From contig NZ_JBDKWG010000149.1 in assembly GCF_040151475.1 (NCBI RefSeq), forward strand, positions 1 to 64,000: a stretch of DNA of 64,000 bases, given 5' to 3'. The notes under the pieces are model-generated. The model had not been told where the DNA came from, did not search any database, and worked only from the letters and a program-made list of their open reading frames with translations. This document shows, piece after piece, positions 17,312-25,131 of this stretch (positions within the stretch are counted from its first letter, which is position 1; each line of letters starts with the position of its first letter). A program made the position numbers and the translations under genes. Origin of the DNA: CAXBNB01 sp040151475. GTDB taxonomy: Bacteria > Bacteroidota > Bacteroidia > Cytophagales > Cyclobacteriaceae.

Positions 17312-17863
17312 TTATTTAGCAGCAGTTTTACCAGCTTTTCTTCTAACAAGTTCACCAACGAATCGAATACCTTTTCCTTTATAAGGTTCTACTTTTCTTA
17401 GTGATCTAATTTTTGCAGCAACCTCTCCAATCAGTTGTTTATCGCTGCTCTCCAATGTAACAATAGGATTCTTACCTTTGGCAGTTTCTGTAGTTACCTT
17501 TACTTCTTCAGGAATTTGAACATATATATTATGCGAATATCCCAAATTCAATTCCAGAAGATTCCCCTGATTTGCAGCCTTATAACCAACTCCCACAAGT
17601 TCCATTTCCTTCTTAAAACCATCATTTACTCCAATAACCATATTATTGATCAATGACCGGTAAAGTCCGTGAAGTGCCTTATGCCTCTTTTGTTCAGTCG
17701 GTCTCTCAACAGTAAAAGTTCCGTCTTCTACCTTAAGTATAAAGTCCGGGTCAATATCTCGTTCCAATGTGCCCTTAGGTCCCGTAACAGATATGTGATT
17801 CTTATCAACTTTAAGTGTCACTCCTGCTGGTATATCTATCGGCTTTTTTCCTATTCTAGACAT
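17312..17863 (-). CDS. rplF: 50S ribosomal protein L6
   Basis: Large-subunit protein near the sarcin-ricin loop and the factor-binding centre. 183 residues, with the duplicated L6 fold; MSRIGKKPIDIPAGV at the start and PYKGKGIRFVGELVRRKAGKT at the end are conserved. Located between rpsH and rplR. Confidence 0.96.
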   Translation of the reverse strand: MSRIGKKPIDIPAGVTLKVDKNHISVTGPKGTLERDIDPDFILKVEDGTFTVERPTEQKRHKALHGLYRSLINNMVIGVNDGFKKEMELVGVGYKAANQGNLLELNLGYSHNIYVQIPEEVKVTTETAKGKNPIVTLESSDKQLIGEVAAKIRSLRKVEPYKGKGIRFVGELVRRKAGKTAAK

Positions 17864-17874
17864 TCGTTCCTATA

Positions 17875-18270
17875 TTAATAAACATAACATAATACTTCTC
17901 CACCAATATGGAGTTCTTTGGCTTTCTTATTGGTGATCACTCCTTTCGAAGTGGACATAATAGCAATGCCTAAGCCGTTAAGCACCCTTGGTAGAGCTTC
18001 TGCACCAGCATATTTTCTAAGTCCCGGCTTACTTACTCTGGTAAGGTTTTCAATAGCAGAAAGTTTGGTCTGAGGGTTATATTTCAAAGCAATTTTAATA
18101 GTACCCTGAACACCATCATCTTCAAACTTATAGTTTTTTATAAAACCTTGTTCTTTCAACACTTTGGTAATCTCCTTTTTCATGTTGGACGCAGGCATTT
18201 CCACAATCCTGTGGTTTGCTTTAATTGCGTTTCTCAACCTTGTTAAATAATCTGCTATCGGATCAGTCAT
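17875..18270 (-). CDS. rpsH: 30S ribosomal protein S8
   Basis: Central-domain 16S rRNA-binding protein, and the autogenous repressor of the spc operon in E. coli. 131 residues; MTDPIADYLTRLRNAIKA at the start and GIAIMSTSKGVITNKKAKE in the RNA-binding C-terminal part. The 70-base gap to rpsN is the widest within this part of the cluster and holds a possible internal promoter. Confidence 0.96.
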   Translation of the reverse strand: MTDPIADYLTRLRNAIKANHRIVEMPASNMKKEITKVLKEQGFIKNYKFEDDGVQGTIKIALKYNPQTKLSAIENLTRVSKPGLRKYAGAEALPRVLNGLGIAIMSTSKGVITNKKAKELHIGGEVLCYVY

Positions 18271-18307
18271 TACATTATTCTTTATACCCCCATTAAAAAC
18301 AGGGCTG

Positions 18308-18315
18308 CAAAGTTA
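18308..18315 (-). promoter_or_regulatory. Possible internal promoter -7 box upstream of rpsH
   Basis: Minus strand TAACTTTG, followed by CAGCCC, fits TAnnTTTG and resembles the first transcribed bases of the rplC and secE promoters. No clear TTG at 19-20 bases upstream, so activity is uncertain. Confidence 0.4.
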
Positions 18316-18340
18316 GTTAATTTTTCTTTATAAAATAATT

Positions 18341-18610
18341 TTACCAGCTCGATTTTGTTACTCCTGGTATTTTTCCTTCAGAAGCCATTTCTCTGAAGGT
18401 AACTCTGGAAATACCGAATTTTCTCATGTATCCCTTTGGTCTTCCTGTTAGTTTACACCTATTGTGTAATCTAACCCTAGATGAGTTTCTTGGTAATTTA
18501 TCCAACCCTTCATAATCACCAGCCGCTTTTAGTGCAGCTCTTTTCTCAGCGTACTTCTCTACCAGTCTTTCTCTTTTTCTTTCTCTGGCCTTAATTGATT
18601 CTTTTGCCAT
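18341..18610 (-). CDS. rpsN: 30S ribosomal protein S14, zinc-free form
   Basis: Head protein of the 30S subunit needed for late assembly with S3 and S10. 89 residues, the long form; only one Cys is present in the region HNRCKLTGRPKGYMRKFGIS, so the CxxC pair of zinc-binding S14 is missing. One base after rplE. Confidence 0.95.
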   Translation of the reverse strand: MAKESIKARERKRERLVEKYAEKRAALKAAGDYEGLDKLPRNSSRVRLHNRCKLTGRPKGYMRKFGISRVTFREMASEGKIPGVTKSSW

Positions 18611-18611
18611 A

Positions 18612-19169
18612 TTAGTTTTTGTTTTTACCTGCGAAAGGCATACCGAAAGCCTTTAACAATTCGTAACTTTCTTCATCAGTAGTGGCAGTAGTCACAAATG
18701 TGATGTCCATACCAGAAATTTTACTTACTTTATCAATACTAATTTCAGGAAAGATAATTTGCTCTTTTACTCCTAAAGTATAATTACCTTTTCCATCAAA
18801 CCCTTTATCTCTAATACCTCTAAAGTCTCTTACACGGGGAAGGGCTACAGTCATCAATCGGTCAAAAAATTCATACATTCTTTCTCCTCTCAATGTTACC
18901 CTTGCACCGATAGGCATCTCTTCTCTCAATTTGAAATTCGAGATTGATTTTTTAGCCTTAGTCGCAACTGCTTTCTGACCTGTGATCTGCGTCAATTCTT
19001 CAACACCAGCGTCAATCAGTTTTTTATCAGATACTGCAGCACCTATACCCTTGTTTACACAAATCTTAGTAATCTTAGGAACCTGCATTACTGACTTATA
19101 CTCGAACTTGTCCTTCAATACAGGCACAACTTCGTTTAGATACTTATCTTTTAATCTAGGACTAGCCAT
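18612..19169 (-). CDS. rplE: 50S ribosomal protein L5
   Basis: 5S rRNA-binding protein forming intersubunit bridge B1b with S13. 185 residues, with KITKICVNKGIGAA, RGERMYEFFDRL and RDFRGI. Its start overlaps the rplX end by 8 bases, implying translational coupling. Confidence 0.96.
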   Translation of the reverse strand: MASPRLKDKYLNEVVPVLKDKFEYKSVMQVPKITKICVNKGIGAAVSDKKLIDAGVEELTQITGQKAVATKAKKSISNFKLREEMPIGARVTLRGERMYEFFDRLMTVALPRVRDFRGIRDKGFDGKGNYTLGVKEQIIFPEISIDKVSKISGMDITFVTTATTDEESYELLKAFGMPFAGKNKN

Positions 19170-19485
19170 TTTTTATTACCTCCCCGGTTTTTTTTGAGAA
19201 TCTTTGTAATTTCTGATTTTCATCTTTTTTTCTACCAGTCTTAGTAGCTTCACCAGACGCTGGATCTACCAGCATCAAATTACTTAGATGAATCGAAGCT
19301 TCAACTTTCTTGATGCCTCCTTCCGGACTTTCGGCAGATGGCTTGTTATGCTTAGTAACCATATTCAAGCCTTCTACAATCGCCCTGTATTTTGATGGAT
19401 ATACTTCAAGTACTTTACCATTCTTTCCTCTTGAATTCCCGGCAATTACTTTAACTGTATCTCCTTTTTTTATATGCAATTTCAT
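19162..19485 (-). CDS. rplX: 50S ribosomal protein L24
   Basis: Assembly-initiator protein of the large subunit. 107 residues with an N-terminal KOW motif (KKGDTVKVIAGNSRGKNGKV). Overlaps rplE by 8 bases and follows rplN by 30 bases. Confidence 0.95.
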   Translation of the reverse strand: MKLHIKKGDTVKVIAGNSRGKNGKVLEVYPSKYRAIVEGLNMVTKHNKPSAESPEGGIKKVEASIHLSNLMLVDPASGEATKTGRKKDENQKLQRFSKKTGEVIKNG

Positions 19486-19515
19486 TTTTTATAAAATTTT
19501 ATTGGCGGCTAACAA

Positions 19516-19884
19516 TTACAGAACCTCAGGTGCTAATGAAACAATTTTCATGAATTGTTTTTCTCTAAGTTCTCTGGCAACAGGACCAAATATCCTTGTT
19601 CCCCTTGGTTCATCATTAGCTGTTAATAAAACAGCAGCATTATCTTCAAACCTGATGTATGAACCATCCTTTCTTCTTACCTCTTTCTTAGTCCTTACAA
19701 CAACAGCTTTTGACACTGTGCCCTTTTTAAGGCTACTAGAGGACATAGCCGACTTAACAGATACTACTATCATGTCTCCTACAGAAGCATACCTTTTACC
19801 AGTACCTCCAAGGACTCTAATACAAAGCACTTCTTTTGCTCCGCTATTGTCTGCTACACTCAATCTTGATTCTTGCTGTACCAT
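19516..19884 (-). CDS. rplN: 50S ribosomal protein L14
   Basis: Intersubunit-bridge protein and binding site for the silencing factor RsfS. 122 residues starting MVQQESRLSVADNSGAKE, with the beta-barrel signature and GTRIFGPVARELR near the end. One base after rpsQ. Confidence 0.96.
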   Translation of the reverse strand: MVQQESRLSVADNSGAKEVLCIRVLGGTGKRYASVGDMIVVSVKSAMSSSSLKKGTVSKAVVVRTKKEVRRKDGSYIRFEDNAAVLLTANDEPRGTRIFGPVARELREKQFMKIVSLAPEVL

Positions 19885-19885
19885 T

Positions 19886-20143
19886 TTATTTAGCTCTCTC
19901 TAAAATTTCAACTAATCTCCACCTTTTGTTTTTGCTCAAAGGCCTGGTTTCCATAACTTTCACAGTGTCTCCAATCCCACAATCGTTGTTTTCATCATGG
20001 GCGGCAAATTTCTTAGATTTACCAATAAATTTTCCGTAAATAGGGTGCTTCACCTTACGCTGTACCTCAATAGTGATAGTTTTTTCCATCTTATTGCTTA
20101 CAACTTTACCGATTCTTTCTTTTCTTAAATTTCTGGTTTCCAT
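19886..20143 (-). CDS. rpsQ: 30S ribosomal protein S17
   Basis: Primary 16S rRNA-binding OB-fold protein. 85 residues, with GKVVSNKMEKTITIEV and HDENNDCGIGDTVKVMETRP. Nine bases after rpmC and one base before rplN. Confidence 0.96.
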   Translation of the reverse strand: METRNLRKERIGKVVSNKMEKTITIEVQRKVKHPIYGKFIGKSKKFAAHDENNDCGIGDTVKVMETRPLSKNKRWRLVEILERAK

Positions 20144-20152
20144 GATGCCTTA

Positions 20153-20347
20153 TTATTGAGCCAGTTCTTTTGCCCTGATTTCAGTGTTTAACCTTGCAAC
20201 TAATTTTCTTGCTTCTTTTAACCTCATAGGGTTCTCAATTGGAGTAATTGAATGAGCAAATTTAAGCTTGCTTAAATTCTCATTTTCAGCAACCAATTTA
20301 CTCCTTAGTTCTTCTATGGCTAAACCTTTAATTTCTGAATTTTTCAT
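20153..20347 (-). CDS. rpmC: 50S ribosomal protein L29
   Basis: A 64-residue helical-hairpin protein at the peptide exit tunnel, part of the docking site for trigger factor and SRP. Contains IEELRSKLVAENENLSKLKF and LKEARKLVARLNTEIRAKE. Lies between rplP and rpsQ. Confidence 0.94.
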   Translation of the reverse strand: MKNSEIKGLAIEELRSKLVAENENLSKLKFAHSITPIENPMRLKEARKLVARLNTEIRAKELAQ

Positions 20348-20379
20348 ATCTATATAAACTTTCGGACTTCAAAAAATTA

Positions 20380-20799
20380 TCAGGCCGTATAATCTCTTCG
20401 TACAACAAACTTTGTTCTGATAGGAAGTTTTTGCTGTGCCAACCTTAAAGCTTCCTTGGCCAATTCCATACTGATGCCAGCTGATTCGAATAGAATAGTT
20501 CCCGGTTTTACAACAGCTACCCAATATTCCGGAGCTCCTTTACCTTTACCCATCCTTACCTCTGCAGGCTTCTTGGTAATTGGTTTGTCCGGAAAAATTC
20601 TAATCCAAACTTGCCCTTCCCTTTTCATAGCCCTGGTCATAGCGATCCTGGAAGCTTCTATTTGCCTACTAGTGATCCAACCCGGCTCCAACGACTTAAT
20701 ACCAAATGCTCCGAACGCCAAAGTATGCCCTCTTTGAGCCAGACCCTTTACACGTCCTTTTTGCTTTTTCCTAAATTTGGTTCTTTTCGGTTGTAACAT
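20380..20799 (-). CDS. rplP: 50S ribosomal protein L16
   Basis: A-site protein of the large subunit that helps position aminoacyl-tRNA. 139 residues; MLQPKRTKFRKKQKGRVKG at the start, plus ITSRQIEASRIAMTRAMKR, the arginine-hydroxylation region RMGKGKGAPEYWVAVVKPG and LPIRTKFV. 32 bases before rpmC. Confidence 0.96.
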   Translation of the reverse strand: MLQPKRTKFRKKQKGRVKGLAQRGHTLAFGAFGIKSLEPGWITSRQIEASRIAMTRAMKREGQVWIRIFPDKPITKKPAEVRMGKGKGAPEYWVAVVKPGTILFESAGISMELAKEALRLAQQKLPIRTKFVVRRDYTA

Positions 20800-20841
20800 C
20801 TCTTTATCTTATTTATCCTAATGTTTCAAGGATTGATTAAA

Positions 20842-21567
20842 TCAATTATTTCTTCTTCGTTTCGGCCCGTCATTTCTCCTTCTACCGCCACCACCAGCAC
20901 CACCTTCGTTTGTTATTCCAATATTAGGAGAGAGGTCTCTTTTTCCAAAAATTTCTCCTTTGAATATCCATACCTTGATACCTATTTTACCATAAATAGT
21001 ATGTGCTTCAGAAATGGCATAGTCAATGTCTGCTCTCAATGTGTGTAAGGGAATTCTACCTTCCTTATACTGCTCAGTTCTGGCCATTTCAGCACCACCT
21101 AACCGACCTGCCACTTTTATTTTAATTCCTTGTGCCCCCACTCTCATGGTTGAAGCAATAGCCTGCTTCATTGCTCTTCGGTAAGAAATCCTGGCTTTCA
21201 ATTGCTGTGCTATAGACTCACCTACCAATACAGCGTCCAACTCAGGTCGTTTAATTTCAAAAATATTTATCTGAAGATCCTTACCTGTAATTCTCTTAAG
21301 TTCCTCTTTGATCTTATCTACCTCAGCACCACCTTTTCCAATTACTACTCCCGGCCTGGCAGTGTGGATTGTTAATGTGATTCTTTTGATCGTTCTTTCA
21401 ATGACAACCTTAGATACTCCACCTTTAGGAATCCTAACGTTAACATAGTTTCTTATCTTCTGGTCTTCTACAAGTTTGTCTGCAAAAGATTTTCCACCGT
21501 ACCAATTGGAATCCCATCCTTTTACAATACCTAACCTAAGTCCTACAGGGTTTACTTTTTGTCCCAT
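20842..21567 (-). CDS. rpsC: 30S ribosomal protein S3
   Basis: mRNA-entry helicase protein of the 30S head. 241 residues: N-terminal KH type-2 domain with GVVIGKGGAEVDKIKEEL, C-terminal domain with VAGRLGGAEMARTE, and a Gly/Arg-rich extension of about 25 residues (GGAGGGGRRRNDGPKRRRNN). 5 bases after rplV. Confidence 0.96.
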   Translation of the reverse strand: MGQKVNPVGLRLGIVKGWDSNWYGGKSFADKLVEDQKIRNYVNVRIPKGGVSKVVIERTIKRITLTIHTARPGVVIGKGGAEVDKIKEELKRITGKDLQINIFEIKRPELDAVLVGESIAQQLKARISYRRAMKQAIASTMRVGAQGIKIKVAGRLGGAEMARTEQYKEGRIPLHTLRADIDYAISEAHTIYGKIGIKVWIFKGEIFGKRDLSPNIGITNEGGAGGGGRRRNDGPKRRRNN

Positions 21568-21572
21568 TTGTA

Positions 21573-21956
21573 TTAGTTTTCTGAATTTTCAGTATTTTCA
21601 ATATTTTCAGAGACATTGTAGCTATCTACTACTAAAGTCACGTGATTAGATCTTTTTCTGATCCTATGCGCTCTTCCCTGTGGAGCTGGTCTAAGTCTCT
21701 TCAACATTCTCCCACTATCCACAAAAATTTCCTTCACATATAAATCTGCTTCTTCAAGCTTCTGATCTTCGTTTTTAGCCTCCCAGTTTGCAACCGCCGA
21801 AAGCAATAATTTATCAAGCCTGGCAGCACCTTGTTTAGCTTCAAATTTCAAAACATTGAGTGCGTTGTTTACCCTTTGACCTCTTACCAAATCAGCAACC
21901 ACTCTCATCTTTCGAGGCGAAGTAGGTACGTTTTTAAGTTTTGCTACTGCTTCCAT
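21573..21956 (-). CDS. rplV: 50S ribosomal protein L22
   Basis: Lines the nascent-peptide exit tunnel; changes in its beta hairpin give macrolide resistance. 127 residues. I choose the start at 21956 (MEAVAKLKNVPTSPRKMR); the frame is open to 22022 but this would overlap the rpsS end by 65 bases. The hairpin segment RLRPAPQGRAHRIRKRSNH is intact, and the C-terminus has an Asn/Glu/Ser-rich extension. Confidence 0.95.
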   Translation of the reverse strand: MEAVAKLKNVPTSPRKMRVVADLVRGQRVNNALNVLKFEAKQGAARLDKLLLSAVANWEAKNEDQKLEEADLYVKEIFVDSGRMLKRLRPAPQGRAHRIRKRSNHVTLVVDSYNVSENIENTENSEN

Positions 21957-21957
21957 A

Positions 21958-22236
21958 TTATCTTTTGCCTTTATCCTTTTTTGAAATATGACCTCTGAAA
22001 TTTCTGGTTGGTGCAAATTCACCCAGCTTGTGACCTACCATATTTTCAGTTACAAACACAGGAATAAATTTGTTTCCGTTATGAACTGCAAAGGTAAGAC
22101 CTACAAAATCTGGTGAGATCATTGACCTTCTTGACCAAGTCTTGATTACAGATTTTTTACCAGATTCCGCTATTGCATCAACCTTCTTTTCTAATCTAAA
22201 ATCTATATAAGGCCCTTTTTTTAAAGATCTTCCCAT
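21958..22236 (-). CDS. rpsS: 30S ribosomal protein S19
   Basis: Head protein contacting tRNA and S13. 92 residues; MGRSLKKGPYIDFRLEKK at the start, IKTWSRRSMISPDFVGLT and GHKLGEFAPTRNFRGH later. Its start shares one base with the rplB stop. Confidence 0.96.
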   Translation of the reverse strand: MGRSLKKGPYIDFRLEKKVDAIAESGKKSVIKTWSRRSMISPDFVGLTFAVHNGNKFIPVFVTENMVGHKLGEFAPTRNFRGHISKKDKGKR

Positions 22237-23060
22237 TATTTTTTCCTTTTACTAATGATCATTTTATTCGAATATTTCTTAGGCGTTCTGGTTTTCTTAC
22301 CTTTAGCATACAAACCAGTTCTTGACCTTGGATGACCTCCAGAAGACTTACCTTCTCCACCTCCCATAGGGTGATCCACGGGATTCATAGCCACACCTCT
22401 TACTCTAGGTCTTCTTCCTTTCCATCTATTCCTTCCAGCTTTACCCAATCTCACATTCATGTGATCAGAATTAGATACAGTACCAATAGTTGCAGTACAC
22501 GTCACTAACACCATCCTCATTTCTCCAGAAGGAAGCTTTACAGTAGCATATTTCCCTTCACGAGCCAAAAGTTGCACATAGGTTCCGGCACTTCTTGCCA
22601 TCGACGCTCCTTTACCAGGCTTCAATTCAACGTTGTGAATTATCGTACCTAAAGGAATCTCTGACAGAAACAAAGTGTTCCCAACTTCCGGGGCAACACC
22701 AGCACCTGAAACTACTTCCTGACCCACTTTTAATCCGGCAGGTGCAATAATGTATCTTTTTTCACCATCAGCATAATACAACAAAGCGATTCTTGCTGTA
22801 CGCATTGGATCATATTCTATTGACTTTACCGTAGCAGGAATATTATGTTTTTCCCTTTTAAAGTCAATTTCTCTGATTTTCCTTTTGTGACCTCCACCTA
22901 CATTTCGGATGGTCATTTTACCTGTATTGTTTCTACCTCCCGTACGGTGTACAGATTTAGTCAAAGACTTCTCAGGAGTAGATGTAGTAATCTCAGTAAA
23001 AACCGGAGCGACTCTGAATCTTTGTCCTGGGGTTGTAGGTTTTAGTTTCTTAACTGCCAT
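22236..23060 (-). CDS. rplB: 50S ribosomal protein L2
   Basis: Essential for subunit association and the peptidyl-transferase centre. 274 residues: OB-fold and SH3-like domains, and the C-terminal loop RGVAMNPVDHPMGGGEGKSS that carries the conserved His near the active centre. Between rplW and rpsS, 12 bases from rplW. Confidence 0.97.
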   Translation of the reverse strand: MAVKKLKPTTPGQRFRVAPVFTEITTSTPEKSLTKSVHRTGGRNNTGKMTIRNVGGGHKRKIREIDFKREKHNIPATVKSIEYDPMRTARIALLYYADGEKRYIIAPAGLKVGQEVVSGAGVAPEVGNTLFLSEIPLGTIIHNVELKPGKGASMARSAGTYVQLLAREGKYATVKLPSGEMRMVLVTCTATIGTVSNSDHMNVRLGKAGRNRWKGRRPRVRGVAMNPVDHPMGGGEGKSSGGHPRSRTGLYAKGKKTRTPKKYSNKMIISKRKK

Positions 23061-23072
23061 TTGTATCTATAT

Positions 23073-23360
23073 TTATACTGCGCCGTAAAAGTCTATAATT
23101 TCTCCTTCAGCCACCTGAACGATAGCCTTCTTGTATGAAGATGTGCTTCCTGCTATCACTTTAGATTTGGTGTACTTTGATTTAGATTTACCAGCATACA
23201 CCATCGTGTTAACACTTTCTACAGTGACTCCATAAGCTTTCTCGACCGCCTTTTTTATCTCCACTTTATTAGCACTTTTGTCCACTACAAATCCGTATTT
23301 ACCACTTTCATTCATGGCAGACATTTTCTCAGTTACTAATGGTTTCTTTAAAATACTCAT
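23073..23360 (-). CDS. rplW: 50S ribosomal protein L23
   Basis: Exit-tunnel protein and the main docking site for trigger factor and SRP. 95 residues; ILKKPLVTEKMSAMNESGKY and VDKSANKVEIKKAVEKAYGV are the family core. One base after rplD. Confidence 0.95.
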   Translation of the reverse strand: MSILKKPLVTEKMSAMNESGKYGFVVDKSANKVEIKKAVEKAYGVTVESVNTMVYAGKSKSKYTKSKVIAGSTSSYKKAIVQVAEGEIIDFYGAV

Positions 23361-23361
23361 C

Positions 23362-23991
23362 TTACTTACTTAATAAGTTTACAATTTTCTCTATGGCTCC
23401 CTCGCACAACAACAACCTATCAGCTTTCAACAGATCATATGTATTAATACCATCCACAGTGGTTACAGAAGCATTCTTCAAGTTTCTACTTGACAAAACA
23501 ACATTCTTATCATCTTGGCTTAACACCAATAGTGTCTTCTTATCAGAAACAGAAAGGTTAGTAAGTAATCCTGTATAGCTTTTTGTTTTTGGAGCATCAA
23601 AAGAGAAATCTTCCAAAACAGAAATTTCTTTATCGTTTGCCTTATAACTCAGTGCTGACTTTCTAGCTACGTCTTTTAGCTTCTTATTCAACTTAATAGT
23701 GTAGTTTCTTGGTCTGGGTCCAAAAACTCTACCTCCACCTCTGAAAACAGGAGACTTTATACTACCAGCTCGTGCTGTACCTGTTCCCTTTTGTTTCTTT
23801 ATCTTTCTTGTAGAGCCAGTTATTTCAGCCCTTTCTTTCGACTTGTGCGTACCTTGTCTCTGATGGGCTAGATATTGTTTTACATCAAGGTATATAGCGT
23901 GATCATTTGGTTCTATTCCAAATATATCTTTAGATAACTCAACTTTCCTGCCGGTATCTTCTCCGTTACTGCTTAGTACTGAAACTTTCAT
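23362..23991 (-). CDS. rplD: 50S ribosomal protein L4
   Basis: Early assembly protein reaching into the exit tunnel, and the repressor of the S10 operon in E. coli. 209 residues with the tunnel loop KKQKGTGTARAGSIKSPVFR and GPRPRNYTIKLNKK. Two bases after rplC. Confidence 0.96.
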   Translation of the reverse strand: MKVSVLSSNGEDTGRKVELSKDIFGIEPNDHAIYLDVKQYLAHQRQGTHKSKERAEITGSTRKIKKQKGTGTARAGSIKSPVFRGGGRVFGPRPRNYTIKLNKKLKDVARKSALSYKANDKEISVLEDFSFDAPKTKSYTGLLTNLSVSDKKTLLVLSQDDKNVVLSSRNLKNASVTTVDGINTYDLLKADRLLLCEGAIEKIVNLLSK

Positions 23992-23993
23992 AA

Positions 23994-24626
23994 TTACTTC
24001 TCAATTATTACAGTTGAATTTTTAGAACCAGGAACCGAACCACTAACCAGGATTAGATTCTTTTCAGGTATGATCTTCATTACCTGTAGGTTTGTAATCT
24101 TTACTCTATCTCCTCCGGTTCTTCCCGCCATTCTCATTCCTTTGAAAACCCGAGCCGGGTAAGAAGCTCCACCGACAGATCCAGGTGCTCTAAGTCTATT
24201 GTGCTGACCATGAGTAGCCTGTCCAACACCACCGAAATTATGTCTCTTAACAACGCCCTGAAAACCTTTACCTTTAGATTTACCTATAACATCAACAAAA
24301 TCTTCTTCTTTGAAAACATCGCCCACATTAATAGTATTACCCAGCTCAACCTGACCTTCAAATTCTTCTCTGAAATCTCTAAACTCTATTACCTCCATCT
24401 TAGGAGTAGTTTGAGCTTTAGAAAAATGACCTTTGAGCGCCTTAGGCGTGTTCTTCTCCTTACGTTCTCCATAAGCGAGCTGAACAGCAGTATAACCATC
24501 TGTCTCTTCATTCTTTACTTGCGTTACTACGCAAGGACCAGCTTCAATCAGCGTGCATACGACGTTACGTCCATCGGCACTATAAATGCTAGTCATCCCT
24601 ATTTTTTTTCCTATTATACCAGACAT
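23994..24626 (-). CDS. rplC: 50S ribosomal protein L3
   Basis: Assembly-initiator protein near the peptidyl-transferase centre. 210 residues, beginning MSGIIGKKIGMTSIYSADGR. The loop VGQATHGQHNRLRAPGSVGG includes the Gln that PrmB methylates in E. coli. It is the first gene of the S10-type unit here, because rpsJ is separated from it by a terminator and a promoter. Confidence 0.96.
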   Translation of the reverse strand: MSGIIGKKIGMTSIYSADGRNVVCTLIEAGPCVVTQVKNEETDGYTAVQLAYGERKEKNTPKALKGHFSKAQTTPKMEVIEFRDFREEFEGQVELGNTINVGDVFKEEDFVDVIGKSKGKGFQGVVKRHNFGGVGQATHGQHNRLRAPGSVGGASYPARVFKGMRMAGRTGGDRVKITNLQVMKIIPEKNLILVSGSVPGSKNSTVIIEK

Positions 24627-24656
24627 TGTAGTATCTAAATTCTTTATAAAAAAGTG

Positions 24657-24669
24657 CGGCTCAAAGCCG
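24657..24669 (-). promoter_or_regulatory. Small stem-loop in the rplC leader
   Basis: CGGCT (24657-24661) and AGCCG (24665-24669) form a perfect 5-bp stem with a 3-base loop in the RNA between the predicted transcription start and the rplC ATG. No T-tract follows, so it is not a terminator. A role in r-protein autoregulation is possible but unsupported. Confidence 0.35.
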
Positions 24670-24687
24670 TTCCTGTGAAAAGGACTG

Positions 24688-24717
24688 CAAAGATAGCGAT
24701 TCTAAATTTGCAGTCAA
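24688..24717 (-). promoter_or_regulatory. Promoter of the rplC-rplQ operon (TTG-N19-TATCTTTG)
   Basis: On the minus strand TTG (complement of 24715-24717) and TATCTTTG (complement of 24688-24695) are spaced by exactly 19 bases, an excellent match to the Bacteroidota consensus. The bases after the -7 box, CAGTCCTTTT, recur at the secE promoter. Confidence 0.8.
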
Positions 24718-24756
24718 AATATTCGTAATAAATATTAAAAATATATTTAGACAAAA

Positions 24757-24793
24757 AAAGAACCAATAAATTCTCCATTATTGGCTCTTTCAA
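24757..24793 (-). terminator. Terminator after rpsJ
   Basis: On the minus strand AGAGCCAATAA pairs with TTATTGGTTCT (one G-T pair) around an 8-base loop and is followed by seven T residues. It closes the rpsL-rpsG-fusA-rpsJ unit just upstream of the rplC promoter. Confidence 0.9.
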
Positions 24794-24811
24794 TGCAATT
24801 AATATTCTTAA

Positions 24812-25117
24812 TCAGACTTTAATCTCTACGTCAACTCCACTTGGTAACTCAAGTTTCATTAAAGCATCAACTGTCTTCGCACTGTTGGAATAAATATCCA
24901 CCAGCCTTTTGTAAGTACAAAGCTGAAACTGCTCTCTTGACTTCTTGTTTACGTGGGGAGATCTAAGTACAGTAAACTTCTCTTTAACAGTAGGAAGGGG
25001 TATTGGCCCACTCACTACAGCTCCCGTAACTTTTACTGCTCTTACGATTTTCTCTGATGATTTATCAACCAAATTGTGATCGTAAGACTTAAGTTTTATT
25101 CTAATTTTCTGATTCAT
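24812..25117 (-). CDS. rpsJ: 30S ribosomal protein S10
   Basis: Head protein of the 30S subunit, also the NusE partner of NusB in antitermination. 101 residues: QKIRIKLKSYDHNLVD, GPIPLPTVKEKFTVLRSPH and PSGVDVEIKV. It is grouped with fusA instead of heading the rplC operon as it does in E. coli: 14 bases after fusA, followed by a terminator. Confidence 0.96.
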   Translation of the reverse strand: MNQKIRIKLKSYDHNLVDKSSEKIVRAVKVTGAVVSGPIPLPTVKEKFTVLRSPHVNKKSREQFQLCTYKRLVDIYSNSAKTVDALMKLELPSGVDVEIKV

Positions 25118-25131
25118 AATCTTTATTCAAT

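Noticed and set aside
24201..24638. 145-residue plus-strand frame opposite rplC
   Set aside because: Antisense shadow of rplC without a domain; the promoter found here points to the minus strand.
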